Assembly: GCA_003169695.1 (NCBI GenBank)
Contig: PNAS01000031.1
Location: forward strand, 31,421 to 93,045
Origin: Spartobacteria bacterium
GTDB taxonomy: Bacteria > Verrucomicrobiota > Verrucomicrobiia > Chthoniobacterales > UBA10450
Reading direction: 5' to 3'
DNA: 61,625 bases
The position numbers and the translations under genes are program-made. Positions 41,982 to 49,394 of the stretch are shown one piece after another. The notes under the pieces are model-generated. The model did not search any database. It was given only the letters and a program-made list of their open reading frames with translations, and was not told the origin of the DNA. How positions within the stretch are numbered: the first letter of the stretch is position 1; every line of letters begins with the position of its first letter.

Positions 41982-42662
41982 TCAGCTCAGGGTGAAGAGT
42001 AATTTGCCCGCAAAGAAGAGCATAAGCAGCGAAGTGATCGCCTGAGTCGCGGTTTGCCAGGCGGGTCGCGCGAAGATTCTTCCGCCTTGCCTGAGGGCGA
42101 CCGAGAAAACGAGCGTCCAGACGACAGCGCCCAGGACAACGGATCCGGCGAACGCGAGTGAGTTTCCGATGCTCGGATTGTGCGCCACGCTTTGCTGACC
42201 ACCGATAACCGCGAGCCAGAAGCCCAGGTTCCAGGGGCTGGTCAAGGCGAGCGTTAAGCCGAGCAGATAACCACGCCGCCCCGTCATCCGGCTTCCGTTA
42301 CTTGACGCGTCGCCCCCGGCGGGCGCCTTTTCTCGCAACGAGCGTGCGGAGCGCCATGCGCCGAGGGCAAACATGCCGGCAAGAAAAAGAAGCAGCAGAA
42401 AACTGACGATCGCGAGAACCTGCCGAACGCGAGGCGTATTTAGAAGCGCACCGGCGCCAGTCATGACCGCCAAAGCCCAGAGGAAATCTCCTGTGCACGC
42501 TCCCAGACCAAGCTGCCACGCGGCCCAGAATCCCCCGCCTTGTGAACGCGGGATGACGCTGCGCCGCAGCATCTCGGCATTAACCGGCCCCGGTGGCCAC
42601 GCGACCGACCATCCGAGGACGAATCCGTTGATGAGCGTTGCGCTTTCGATGGCGGAAGTCAT
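41982..42662 (-). CDS. LysE/RhtB-family exporter
   Basis: A 226-residue membrane protein with about six helices. The family N-terminus GFVLGWSVAWPPGPVNAEML matches the LysE pattern (PGP motif), and LTLALTSPWNLGFWLAVIGG matches the second conserved segment (NP/NL-F). It likely exports an amino acid or similar small metabolite. Its neighbours (queE, an NlpC/P60-like gene) give no substrate hint. Confidence 0.85.
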   Translation of the reverse strand: MTSAIESATLINGFVLGWSVAWPPGPVNAEMLRRSVIPRSQGGGFWAAWQLGLGACTGDFLWALAVMTGAGALLNTPRVRQVLAIVSFLLLLFLAGMFALGAWRSARSLREKAPAGGDASSNGSRMTGRRGYLLGLTLALTSPWNLGFWLAVIGGQQSVAHNPSIGNSLAFAGSVVLGAVVWTLVFSVALRQGGRIFARPAWQTATQAITSLLMLFFAGKLLFTLS

Positions 42663-42692
42663 CTCCGGGCAATGCTGGCGGGTCTGCTGCCG

Positions 42693-43529
42693 TTACATTC
42701 CGCATTTGGCCTTGGCCTCTTCGTAGGTCGAGCGCGCGCTCAGCAAGCCCGCGAGATATTTGTCCACTGCCGGCGCGTTCAGGGCGCGCGATAAATTCCC
42801 CGGCGCATCGAGCCGTGAAAAAATTGCATGGACGATTTTGGCCCGGGGCACACTCTTTTCGCCGTAGCCCGTTGGGATGTTGCTCGACCAGAAGCGAACG
42901 TAATCGAGGCCAAGCTTTTTCTCCATACCCAGATAGATAACCGAGTGTCCGTGTTCGGCGCGGCCCACCTCGGGCGACCAGAAAATTTTCATGAAATCGC
43001 CGGGCTGTGCTTCTGCGAAATCATCAAAATTTTGGCCCAGGTCCATTTCATTGAAAAGGCGCGCGGTGCCAGGGCCATTGGCGTTCCATCGGCCCCAGAT
43101 GCCCTCACCGTCGCGCTGACCGCGAATCATCAGGCTTTCGAGCGTGGCGTAATCGAGATGGAGCGCACCCCGGGCGCGCAAAGTCTCGATTGTTTTCATG
43201 AAAACGAGGTAGGTCGCGCCCGAGCAATAACTTGGTGACGCTGCGTCCGGAAGAACGAAGAATTTTCCGGATTCGAAATGCGCCGCCGATTGCAACCGGA
43301 TCGTGGCAACGCGCGAAGCGGAATACCGCCCGCCTTGTGGCATCTGCCGGATCTGTTCGAGGATCACGTCGTTGAATCTGCCGGGCGCGATTTGGGCGAA
43401 ACTGAGCTGCCGCGCGCCGAAGAAAAGCGCCAGGCCCAGGATGATTTTCGCGGGATTATTTTTCAAAACTACGCGACACAGATAGAACTCAAATCTTCGT
43501 GCAGCAACCCCCCTCTGACAGACTTCCAT
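42693..43529 (-). CDS. Secreted NlpC/P60-like cysteine peptidase (tentative)
   Basis: There is a hydrophobic signal segment (KIILGLALFFGARQLSFAQ) near the N-terminus. The ATG at 43529 gives a 30-residue basic n-region; a TTG at 43466 (KNNPAKIILG) would give a more normal signal. The domain has a Cys in SPSYCSGATYLVF, GDFMKIFWSPE and His in EHGHSVIYLG, the order expected for a papain-like NlpC/P60 or amidase fold that cuts peptidoglycan stem peptides. The family assignment is an inference from this pattern. It is divergent from dapF, whose product makes a peptidoglycan amino acid. Confidence 0.55.
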   Translation of the reverse strand: MEVCQRGVAARRFEFYLCRVVLKNNPAKIILGLALFFGARQLSFAQIAPGRFNDVILEQIRQMPQGGRYSASRVATIRLQSAAHFESGKFFVLPDAASPSYCSGATYLVFMKTIETLRARGALHLDYATLESLMIRGQRDGEGIWGRWNANGPGTARLFNEMDLGQNFDDFAEAQPGDFMKIFWSPEVGRAEHGHSVIYLGMEKKLGLDYVRFWSSNIPTGYGEKSVPRAKIVHAIFSRLDAPGNLSRALNAPAVDKYLAGLLSARSTYEEAKAKCGM

Positions 43530-43578
43530 GCCACCGCGTTCATTTGGCTTTGCGAGGAGAATGTGGTACAAACTGCCC

Positions 43579-44382
43579 ATGCTGCGTTTCACGAAGATGA
43601 ATGGCGCGGGGAACGATTTCGTCATGATCGACAATCGCGCCGGCGATTTGCAGTTGGCGGCCGAGCAAATCTCGAAGATTTGCGATCGGCATCGCGGCGT
43701 CGGCGCCGATGGAGTGTTGGTGCTCGAGCGCCCGACGAACGGCGCGAACTTTCGCATGCGTTATTATAATGCGGACGGCGGCGAAGCGGAGATGTGTGGC
43801 AATGGAGCGCGTTGTTTTGCCCGCTACGCGAGTCACGTGGCGGGCCCGGTCGGAAAGCTTTCGTTTGAGACGCCAGCGGGTGTAATTGGTGCAGATCTCC
43901 AGGGCGAACTCGTGTGTCTGCAAATGAGCGACCCGAAAGACCTGCGGCTGGGAATCAGGATTCCGTTGGGCGATCGCACTCTTGACGCACATTTTCTGAA
44001 CAGCGGAGTGCCGCACGTGGTAGTCCCGGTGGAAGATTTGGAGACCGTGGATGTTCGGGGAACCGGATCTGCGGTGCGGCAGCACGAAATTTTCGCACCT
44101 AAAGGCGCGAACGTAAATTTTCTCAAGCGAAGGGGTGACCGGCAAGTTTCGATCCGGACTTACGAGCGCGGCGTTGAAAGCGAAACCCTCGCTTGCGGAA
44201 CTGGAGTTGTTGCGAGCGCGCTCGTTTTTTCCGCGACCGAGCGGGTCGATGGCCCGATCGAAGTGCTCGTGCGCGGCGGGAACGAATTGAAAGTGGGTTT
44301 CGACAAAGTAGGCGACCGATTCCAAAACGTCACCCTGACCGGCCCGGCGGATTTTGTCTTCGAAGGAACGATCGAGCTTTGA
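43579..44382 (+). CDS. dapF: Diaminopimelate epimerase
   Basis: Converts LL- to meso-diaminopimelate for lysine and peptidoglycan. The start at 43579 (MLRFTKMNGAGNDFVMID) matches the family. The two catalytic Cys are in AEMCGNGARCFARY (about residue 73) and LACGTGVVASAL (about 212). It is complete at 267 residues. It is the first of the dapF-dapA-dapB-folK-panB run; a palindromic repeat separates it from dapA. Confidence 0.96.
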   Translation: MLRFTKMNGAGNDFVMIDNRAGDLQLAAEQISKICDRHRGVGADGVLVLERPTNGANFRMRYYNADGGEAEMCGNGARCFARYASHVAGPVGKLSFETPAGVIGADLQGELVCLQMSDPKDLRLGIRIPLGDRTLDAHFLNSGVPHVVVPVEDLETVDVRGTGSAVRQHEIFAPKGANVNFLKRRGDRQVSIRTYERGVESETLACGTGVVASALVFSATERVDGPIEVLVRGGNELKVGFDKVGDRFQNVTLTGPADFVFEGTIEL

Positions 44383-44383
44383 G

Positions 44384-44436
44384 GTAGCGGAAGCTTCCTT
44401 GCGAATCAAGCGACGCAAGCTGGAAGCTTGCGCTAC
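44384..44436. repeat. Palindromic repeat, family B (intergenic copy)
   Basis: GTAGCGGAAGCTTCCTTGCG at the left pairs with CGCAAGCTGGAAGCTTGCGC/TAC at the right. It starts one base after the dapF stop and ends 8 bp before the dapA ATG. Its right half matches the element inside ftsK at 27 of 30 positions. Confidence 0.8.
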
Positions 44437-44444
44437 ATTCTAAG

Positions 44445-45323
44445 ATGTTTCGAGGAACATACACTGCGCTCGTCACGCCGTTCCAGGACGGTGAGCTCGA
44501 TCTGCCGGCTCTCGAGAAGTTGATCGAGGAGCAAATCGCCGCCGGAATTACGGGCGTGGTCGCGGTGGGCACCACCGGGGAATCGCCGACGCTTTCGCAC
44601 GAAGAGAAGGAGCAGGTGATTCGCACCACCGTTGAAATCGCGAAAGGCCGTTGCCAGGTGCTGGCAGGCACTGGATCTAATTCCACGCAGGTGGCGGTTG
44701 GGGCGACTGAGGCGGCGGAAAAAATGGGCGTTGATGGCATGCTGGTTGTGGCGCCTTACTACAACAAGCCGAGTCAGGAAGGTTTGTTCCGGCATTTCCG
44801 GGCGATCGCACAGGCGACCTCGTCGCCGCTGATGCTCTATAATATTCCCGGGCGTTGTGCGGTGGACATTGGACCAGAGACAGTGGAGCGGCTGGCGGTT
44901 GGCTGCCGAAACATTGTCTCGATCAAAGAAGCGAGCGGCAGTGTCGATCGTGTCAGCGACTTGCGGGCGCGGCTGCCGGAGGCGTTTACCATCTTGAGCG
45001 GCGACGATTCTTTGACCCTGCCGTTCCTGTCAGTCGGCGCCGTGGGTGTAGTCAGCGTCGCTTCGAACGTTTTTCCCGCGGAAGTTTGTGGGCTGGTGCA
45101 GGCGTTCCGATCAGGCGATGTGAAGACGGCGCGTGAAATGCACTTGAGGCTGCTGCCTGTGTTCAAGGATTTGTTCATCGAGCCGAATCCGGTTCCGACA
45201 AAAACCGCGCTGGCGTGGCGTGGGGCGATGTCGGCGGAATGCCGGCTGCCCCTTTGCGAAATGACGGAGGCAAACGCGGCGCGCTTGCGAACGACCCTGG
45301 ATGCCTTTGAGGGAAGTGCCTGA
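44445..45323 (+). CDS. dapA: 4-hydroxy-tetrahydrodipicolinate synthase
   Basis: Condenses pyruvate with aspartate semialdehyde. TIM barrel with GVVAVGTTGESPTLSHEEK, APYYNKPSQEGLFRHF, the Tyr in LYNIPGRC and the Schiff-base Lys in NIVSIKEASGSV. Length 292 is standard. It lies 2 bp before dapB. Confidence 0.97.
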   Translation: MFRGTYTALVTPFQDGELDLPALEKLIEEQIAAGITGVVAVGTTGESPTLSHEEKEQVIRTTVEIAKGRCQVLAGTGSNSTQVAVGATEAAEKMGVDGMLVVAPYYNKPSQEGLFRHFRAIAQATSSPLMLYNIPGRCAVDIGPETVERLAVGCRNIVSIKEASGSVDRVSDLRARLPEAFTILSGDDSLTLPFLSVGAVGVVSVASNVFPAEVCGLVQAFRSGDVKTAREMHLRLLPVFKDLFIEPNPVPTKTALAWRGAMSAECRLPLCEMTEANAARLRTTLDAFEGSA

Positions 45324-45325
45324 AT

Positions 45326-46072
45326 ATGAAGGTGGTTCGTGTTCTTCTGGTCGGAGCGAAAGGCCGCATGGGACAGGCGATCGCCGCTGCAGCTGAAGCA
45401 GCGGACGCGGTCATAGTTGCGGGGCTCGATCAAGGCGATGATCTCGCGAAAGAAATCGGCGCTTGCGATACGGTCGTCGATTTTAGCCACCCCAGCGCCA
45501 CAGATGAGATTTGCCGCATATGTCTCGGAGCTGGCAAGCCATTGGTGACCGGCACGACCGGCCATTCCACCGAGGAGCGCGCCTTGCTCGAGAAAGCAAC
45601 GAAATCACTGCCGGTTGTTTTCTCGCCGAATTTCAGCGTTGGCGTAAACGCGCTCTTCTGGCTGACGCGAAAGGCTGCGGAGATGCTGGGCAAGGATTTC
45701 GATCTCGAAATTGTAGAAACGCACCATCGTCTAAAAAAGGATGCACCCAGCGGCACGGCGAAGAAACTGGCGGAGATGCTGTGTGAGGTGCGGAATCTCG
45801 ATTACGCAAAGAATGTTGCGCACGGTCGCGAGGGTTTGATCGGTGAGCGTTCGGCGGTGGAGATTGGCGTTCATTCGATTCGCGGCGGCGATGTCGTCGG
45901 CGATCATACGGTGATGTTTGCCGGCCGGGGCGAACGGCTCGAGCTCACGCATAAAGCGTCCAGCCGGGAAACCTTTGCCGTGGGCGCGTTGCGCGCCGCG
46001 CGATGGATCGTTGGGCATCCGCCGGGCCTTTACACGATGGAAGACGTCCTTGGCTTGACCGCGGCCAAATGA
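45326..46072 (+). CDS. dapB: 4-hydroxy-tetrahydrodipicolinate reductase
   Basis: Reduces the DapA product with NAD(P)H. Nucleotide-binding LLVGAKGRMGQAIAAAA at the N-terminus, VTGTTGHSTEE, SPNFSVGVNALFWL, and the substrate motif ETHHRLKKDAPSGTAKKLAE. At 248 residues it is slightly short but complete. The stop overlaps the folK start (ATGA). Confidence 0.97.
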   Translation: MKVVRVLLVGAKGRMGQAIAAAAEAADAVIVAGLDQGDDLAKEIGACDTVVDFSHPSATDEICRICLGAGKPLVTGTTGHSTEERALLEKATKSLPVVFSPNFSVGVNALFWLTRKAAEMLGKDFDLEIVETHHRLKKDAPSGTAKKLAEMLCEVRNLDYAKNVAHGREGLIGERSAVEIGVHSIRGGDVVGDHTVMFAGRGERLELTHKASSRETFAVGALRAARWIVGHPPGLYTMEDVLGLTAAK

Positions 46073-46569
46073 GAGCCGGCGTGGCGCTCGGCTCCAATCT
46101 CGGAGACAGGCTGGCGAACTTGCGCAACGCGCGGAAGGATATCGCGGCGCTCAGCGGCGTTCATCCTCCGATGCGGGCGTCGGCCATTTACGAAACTGAG
46201 CCGGTTGGATGCGAAACGGGTGCAGCGAAATTTCTGAATGCCGCGATGGAATTTGAATATGCGGGCGAGGCGCAGGACTTATTGGGCGAGTTGGCGGCAA
46301 TCGAAAAGCTGCTCGGCCGACCTGCCACACATGCGCGAAATGTTTCCCGCACGATCGATCTCGACTTGCTTTATTTCGGCGAATTGGAGATCGAGACCGC
46401 AGAGTTGCAGCTACCTCATCCGCGCACCACAGAGCGCGAATTTGTGCTCCGGCCGCTCGCGGACATCAGGCCGGATTTAGTTCTTGCGAAACAGACCGAG
46501 CCGGTGCGCGCATTGCTTCTCCGACTCAGTGACGCGGGAGCAGTGGTGCGGGTCGCTGGGGAGTGGTAA
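46069..46569 (+). CDS. folK: 6-hydroxymethyl-7,8-dihydropterin pyrophosphokinase
   Basis: Folate synthesis: transfers pyrophosphate from ATP to the pterin alcohol. The start at 46069 (MRAGVALGSNLGDRLANL) overlaps the dapB stop. Family motifs: SAIYETEPVG, FLNAAMEFEY, and the signature RNVSRTIDLDLLYFGE, then LPHPRTTEREFVLRPLADI. 166 residues. folP and folB are not adjacent. Confidence 0.95.
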   Translation: MRAGVALGSNLGDRLANLRNARKDIAALSGVHPPMRASAIYETEPVGCETGAAKFLNAAMEFEYAGEAQDLLGELAAIEKLLGRPATHARNVSRTIDLDLLYFGELEIETAELQLPHPRTTEREFVLRPLADIRPDLVLAKQTEPVRALLLRLSDAGAVVRVAGEW

Positions 46570-46580
46570 GGTCGAGGCCA

Positions 46581-47336
46581 ATGCAGGAGTTTCGCGACAA
46601 GAAACTGCGAGGCGAGCGGATCACGGCGTTGACCGCCTATGATTATCCCACCGCTCGTTTGCTCGATGAAAGCGGGATCGACATCATTCTGGTCGGCGAC
46701 TCGTTAGGCATGGTGGTGCTCGGCTACGAAGACACCACTCAGGTTACGCTCGCGGAAATGGTTCACCACACTCGGGCCGTGGCGCGCGGGGTGAAACGCG
46801 CCTTGTTGGTCGGCGATCTTCCGATTCATACCTACGATGAACCGGCCGAAGCCGTGTCGACGGCGCGGGCGCTGATCGAGGCCGGCGCGCACGCAGTTAA
46901 ACTGGAAGGCGGGGTAAGTCACATCCCTCAAATCGAAGCGATCGTCGCCGAAGGGATCGCCGTAATGGGACACATCGGAATGCTCCCGCAAAGTGTCCGC
47001 GAGGAAGGGGGCTACAAAGTAAAAGGCCGCACGCAGTCGGAAGCCGAAGCGCTCGTGCGCGATGGACAGGCGTTGGAGAAGGCGGGCGTGTTCGCGGTGG
47101 TGCTGGAAATCGTGAACCCCGAGGCGGCACGTCAGATCACGAGCGCATTGCACATTCCTACAATCGGGATCGGTTCAGGCGAAGATTGCGACGGACAGAT
47201 CCTGGTGACGCATGACCTGATCGGTTTATTCCCGTGGTTTACACCGAAGTTTGTTTCGCCCGAAGCTCGGGTTGCGGACGAAATCCGAAAGGCCGTCCAG
47301 ATTTTTATTGAGCGGACGAGATCCGGAGAGAGTTGA
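46581..47336 (+). CDS. panB: Ketopantoate hydroxymethyltransferase
   Basis: First committed step of pantothenate synthesis. I start at ATG 46581 (MQEFRDKKLRGERITALTAY); a GTG at 46563 would overlap folK. Signatures: LVGDSLGMVVLGYEDT (metal Asp), HTRAVARG, DLPIHTY, VKLEGG, VMGHIGMLPQSV and IGIGSGEDCDGQILVTHD. It is complete at 251 residues and is the last of the dap-fol-pan run. Confidence 0.96.
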   Translation: MQEFRDKKLRGERITALTAYDYPTARLLDESGIDIILVGDSLGMVVLGYEDTTQVTLAEMVHHTRAVARGVKRALLVGDLPIHTYDEPAEAVSTARALIEAGAHAVKLEGGVSHIPQIEAIVAEGIAVMGHIGMLPQSVREEGGYKVKGRTQSEAEALVRDGQALEKAGVFAVVLEIVNPEAARQITSALHIPTIGIGSGEDCDGQILVTHDLIGLFPWFTPKFVSPEARVADEIRKAVQIFIERTRSGES

Positions 47337-47386
47337 ATGCTGGTGGATCGTCGAGAGCAGCGCGTGGACAATCTGGGATTTGGTTG

Positions 47387-47572
47387 ATGCAGTCTGAAGA
47401 ATTATCCTGGCTACGGGAGGCCATTAATGAGCTTCATTCGGGCGAGTCTCGGTATATCGGGACGGTTCCTGTAAAAGAGAGTTTCGCAGGTCAAATTGAT
47501 TGGGAAGGACCATGCCGTTGGCGGCGAACGTTTGACAACCGGCTTGCGCTGCCGGTTTGTTTCCTGAGGTAA
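47387..47572 (+). CDS. Small ORF, possibly a truncated conserved module
   Basis: 61 codons from ATG 47387. The first 40 residues (EELSWLREAINELHSGES, then IGTVPVKESFAGQIDWEG) read like a real protein module, with a pattern I associate with longer proteins in this phylum. After IDWEG the sequence turns Arg-rich and ends within a hairpin (47537-47557). It may be the remnant of a longer gene cut short, or a genuine tiny gene; it stops 1 bp before the OmpA-like start. Confidence 0.4.
   Translation: MQSEELSWLREAINELHSGESRYIGTVPVKESFAGQIDWEGPCRWRRTFDNRLALPVCFLR
47537..47557 (+). terminator. Possible hairpin terminator or attenuator
   Basis: AACCGGC-TTGCGCT-GCCGGTT, a perfect 7-bp stem with a 7-base loop, followed by TGTTTCC. 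It overlaps a TTGACA hexamer (47532-47537). It may end the panB transcript just before the OmpA-like gene; the T-tract is weak. Confidence 0.35.
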
Positions 47573-47573
47573 A

Positions 47574-48644
47574 ATGAGAACATCCGACTTTGGAGACTTC
47601 GACGAGGCTCTCCTGGAAAGCAGCAAGAACCGCAACTGGCTGCTGGTTGGCTTGATGATTTCGTTGGCGCTGCACGGCGCGCTCTGCGGTTATTTTTACC
47701 GGACGAGCTTTATGCCTGCTACGAGTCTCCTGGAGGAGCGCGTCCAGACTCCCATGTTCAAGGTCAAGAATGTGGATATGCAGCCGCTCGACAAAGCGAG
47801 CCAGGATCAATCGAATCCCGCGGCAAAGCCCGATCCCGACAAAACCGATGTGCAGCTTCCGGACGAGAAGAAATCGTTCGACCAGCTTTTGCAGGACGTG
47901 CAGGCGAGCACCGCGCTGCCGGACGACACGCGCGACGTTCTCCCGGATAAGCCGCAGGTGGATCAAAACGCCAGTTCGGTCATGACGGAAATCGAGGCCA
48001 CCACCGCGCAAACTCTTTCGAAAAGCCCGAACGCGACGCGCGAGCAAAATCTCCTGACCGATTCGGCGACTTCCGGCCGGCCGCAGCCGGCGTTGACCGG
48101 GACCGAGCTGGCCACGAGCACAACGATCAAGAAGCCGAACACCTTCACGAGCAAACTTCCCGGCGACAGCGCGGGACCGAATCGCAGCCGCGCGCCTGGC
48201 TTCAGCGACTTGGATTCCTTGCTTTCGCAAAAGGGTCCGCTGGGCTCCGGCACGCAATTGCGAATGCCGGACGATCAGCTTTTTAATTACGACAGTGCCG
48301 ATTTACAGGCGAGCGCGATCAGCCAGTTGCAGAAACTTGGCACGCTGATTAAACGCAATCCGAAGGCGACTTTCTCGGTCGAAGGCTATACCGATTCACT
48401 CGGTTCCTTCGACTACAACCTGGAGTTGAGCCAACGCCGCGCGGACAGCGTGAAGCAGTATCTGGTTGAAGTGGTGGGGATCAATCCCGCGCAAATCATC
48501 ACGCACGGGTATGGCGCGACCAGATTTCTCGTGGCTCCCCGTTCAGTCGCAGTCGCGAGCAACACCCCCGAAGAGCAGATGGAGATCGAGCGGCAACGTC
48601 CGAATCGCCGCGTCGTCATCGTCGTGCACACCGACGCGCACTGA
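47574..48644 (+). CDS. OmpA-family peptidoglycan-binding protein with N-terminal membrane helix
   Basis: A 356-residue protein: short cytoplasmic N-terminus, one helix (WLLVGLMISLALHGALCGYFY), a long disordered region rich in Asp, Lys, Thr and Pro, and a C-terminal OmpA domain (FNYDSADLQASAISQLQKL, FSVEGYTDSLGSFDYNLELS, RRADSVKQYL, and the NRRVVIVV end). The topology resembles TonB or MotB-type proteins anchored in the inner membrane and reaching the peptidoglycan. The function is unknown. Confidence 0.85.
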   Translation: MRTSDFGDFDEALLESSKNRNWLLVGLMISLALHGALCGYFYRTSFMPATSLLEERVQTPMFKVKNVDMQPLDKASQDQSNPAAKPDPDKTDVQLPDEKKSFDQLLQDVQASTALPDDTRDVLPDKPQVDQNASSVMTEIEATTAQTLSKSPNATREQNLLTDSATSGRPQPALTGTELATSTTIKKPNTFTSKLPGDSAGPNRSRAPGFSDLDSLLSQKGPLGSGTQLRMPDDQLFNYDSADLQASAISQLQKLGTLIKRNPKATFSVEGYTDSLGSFDYNLELSQRRADSVKQYLVEVVGINPAQIITHGYGATRFLVAPRSVAVASNTPEEQMEIERQRPNRRVVIVVHTDAH

Positions 48645-48660
48645 GCGAGCGACGTTCGGC

Positions 48661-48757
48661 CTGTAGCGACGGTGTATGAGCGCCGAACGCCCGCCAGAAC
48701 ACGCTCGATCGGCGGACATCCTCCTTCGTCGAACTATGGCGTGGAGAGCCGCTACAG
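48661..48757. repeat. Palindromic repeat, family A (degenerate copy)
   Basis: Begins CTGTAGCGACGGTGTATGAG and ends GGCGTGGAGAGCCGCTACAG; the ends pair partly. The left half resembles the coding-strand right arm of the rimO element (CTCTATGAGCGCCGA). Confidence 0.65.
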
Positions 48758-48766
48758 GAAACCTCT

Positions 48767-48793
48767 GTCATCCCGAGCGCAGTCGATGAATCT
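48767..48793. repeat. Dispersed repeat, family C
   Basis: GTCATCCCGAGCGCAGTCGA and six more bases; 24 of 27 positions agree with 25249-25275. It directly follows the family A copy. Confidence 0.7.
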
Positions 48794-48813
48794 GGCTATC
48801 CGCGTGGCGCAGT

Positions 48814-49389
48814 TCACCAATTCTTAATCCATTGGTCCTGCGGAGTCGGCGCTGGGGTAGCTGTTGATCCGGTCCCGGTTCCCGCCGTGCTCCACAGATC
48901 AAAGGTAGGATTGTAGCCTTTGGACGGGCTGGCCTGATAGGCCGTCGAATAGCCGTAGCTATAGCCGAATGGATCCGCGATGGCGACAACGGGTTGCGCT
49001 TGGTCTTTCGGCAAGAGCATGTTGGGTTTGAAAGAGAAATACGATTTTCCTGTTGGAACGCGATTTCCAGTCGGATCGCCACTTAGTTCCTTGTACAAGA
49101 AAACGCTGGCCGCCGCGTATTGGGCCGCGGTCGGGTCAAACATTACCCGGGCATCCAGAGTGTTCGTAGTGCCGTTCGCAGTATCAATTGGATAGATCCC
49201 ATTATCCGCTTTGTAGTTTTCCAAAGCCGTGGAGAGCGCGGCGATTTCGGCTTCGGCTCGTGAGCGTTTGCCCTTGGTTTGGACGTACCCAGACGTGGCG
49301 AGGATCAACCCCGCCAGGACGAGAATAATCGCGATTACAATCAGCAGTTCTACGACGGTAAAGGCGGAGTGCGTCCGATGCTTCGCCAT
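48814..49389 (-). CDS. Type II secretion/type IV pilus pseudopilin (GspG-like)
   Basis: A 191-residue prepilin. The short basic leader ends HSA, then FTVVELLIVIAIILVLAGLI, with Glu at +5; the residue before the cleavage site is Ala where Gly is usual. The region after the helix (KGKRSRAEAEIAALSTALEN, YKADNGIYP) matches major pseudopilins. The C-terminal part is longer than in E. coli GspG and ends in a Thr/Pro-rich tail. It lies 5 bp after gspF on the same strand. Confidence 0.85.
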   Translation of the reverse strand: MAKHRTHSAFTVVELLIVIAIILVLAGLILATSGYVQTKGKRSRAEAEIAALSTALENYKADNGIYPIDTANGTTNTLDARVMFDPTAAQYAAASVFLYKELSGDPTGNRVPTGKSYFSFKPNMLLPKDQAQPVVAIADPFGYSYGYSTAYQASPSKGYNPTFDLWSTAGTGTGSTATPAPTPQDQWIKNW

Positions 49390-49394
49390 CCCAT

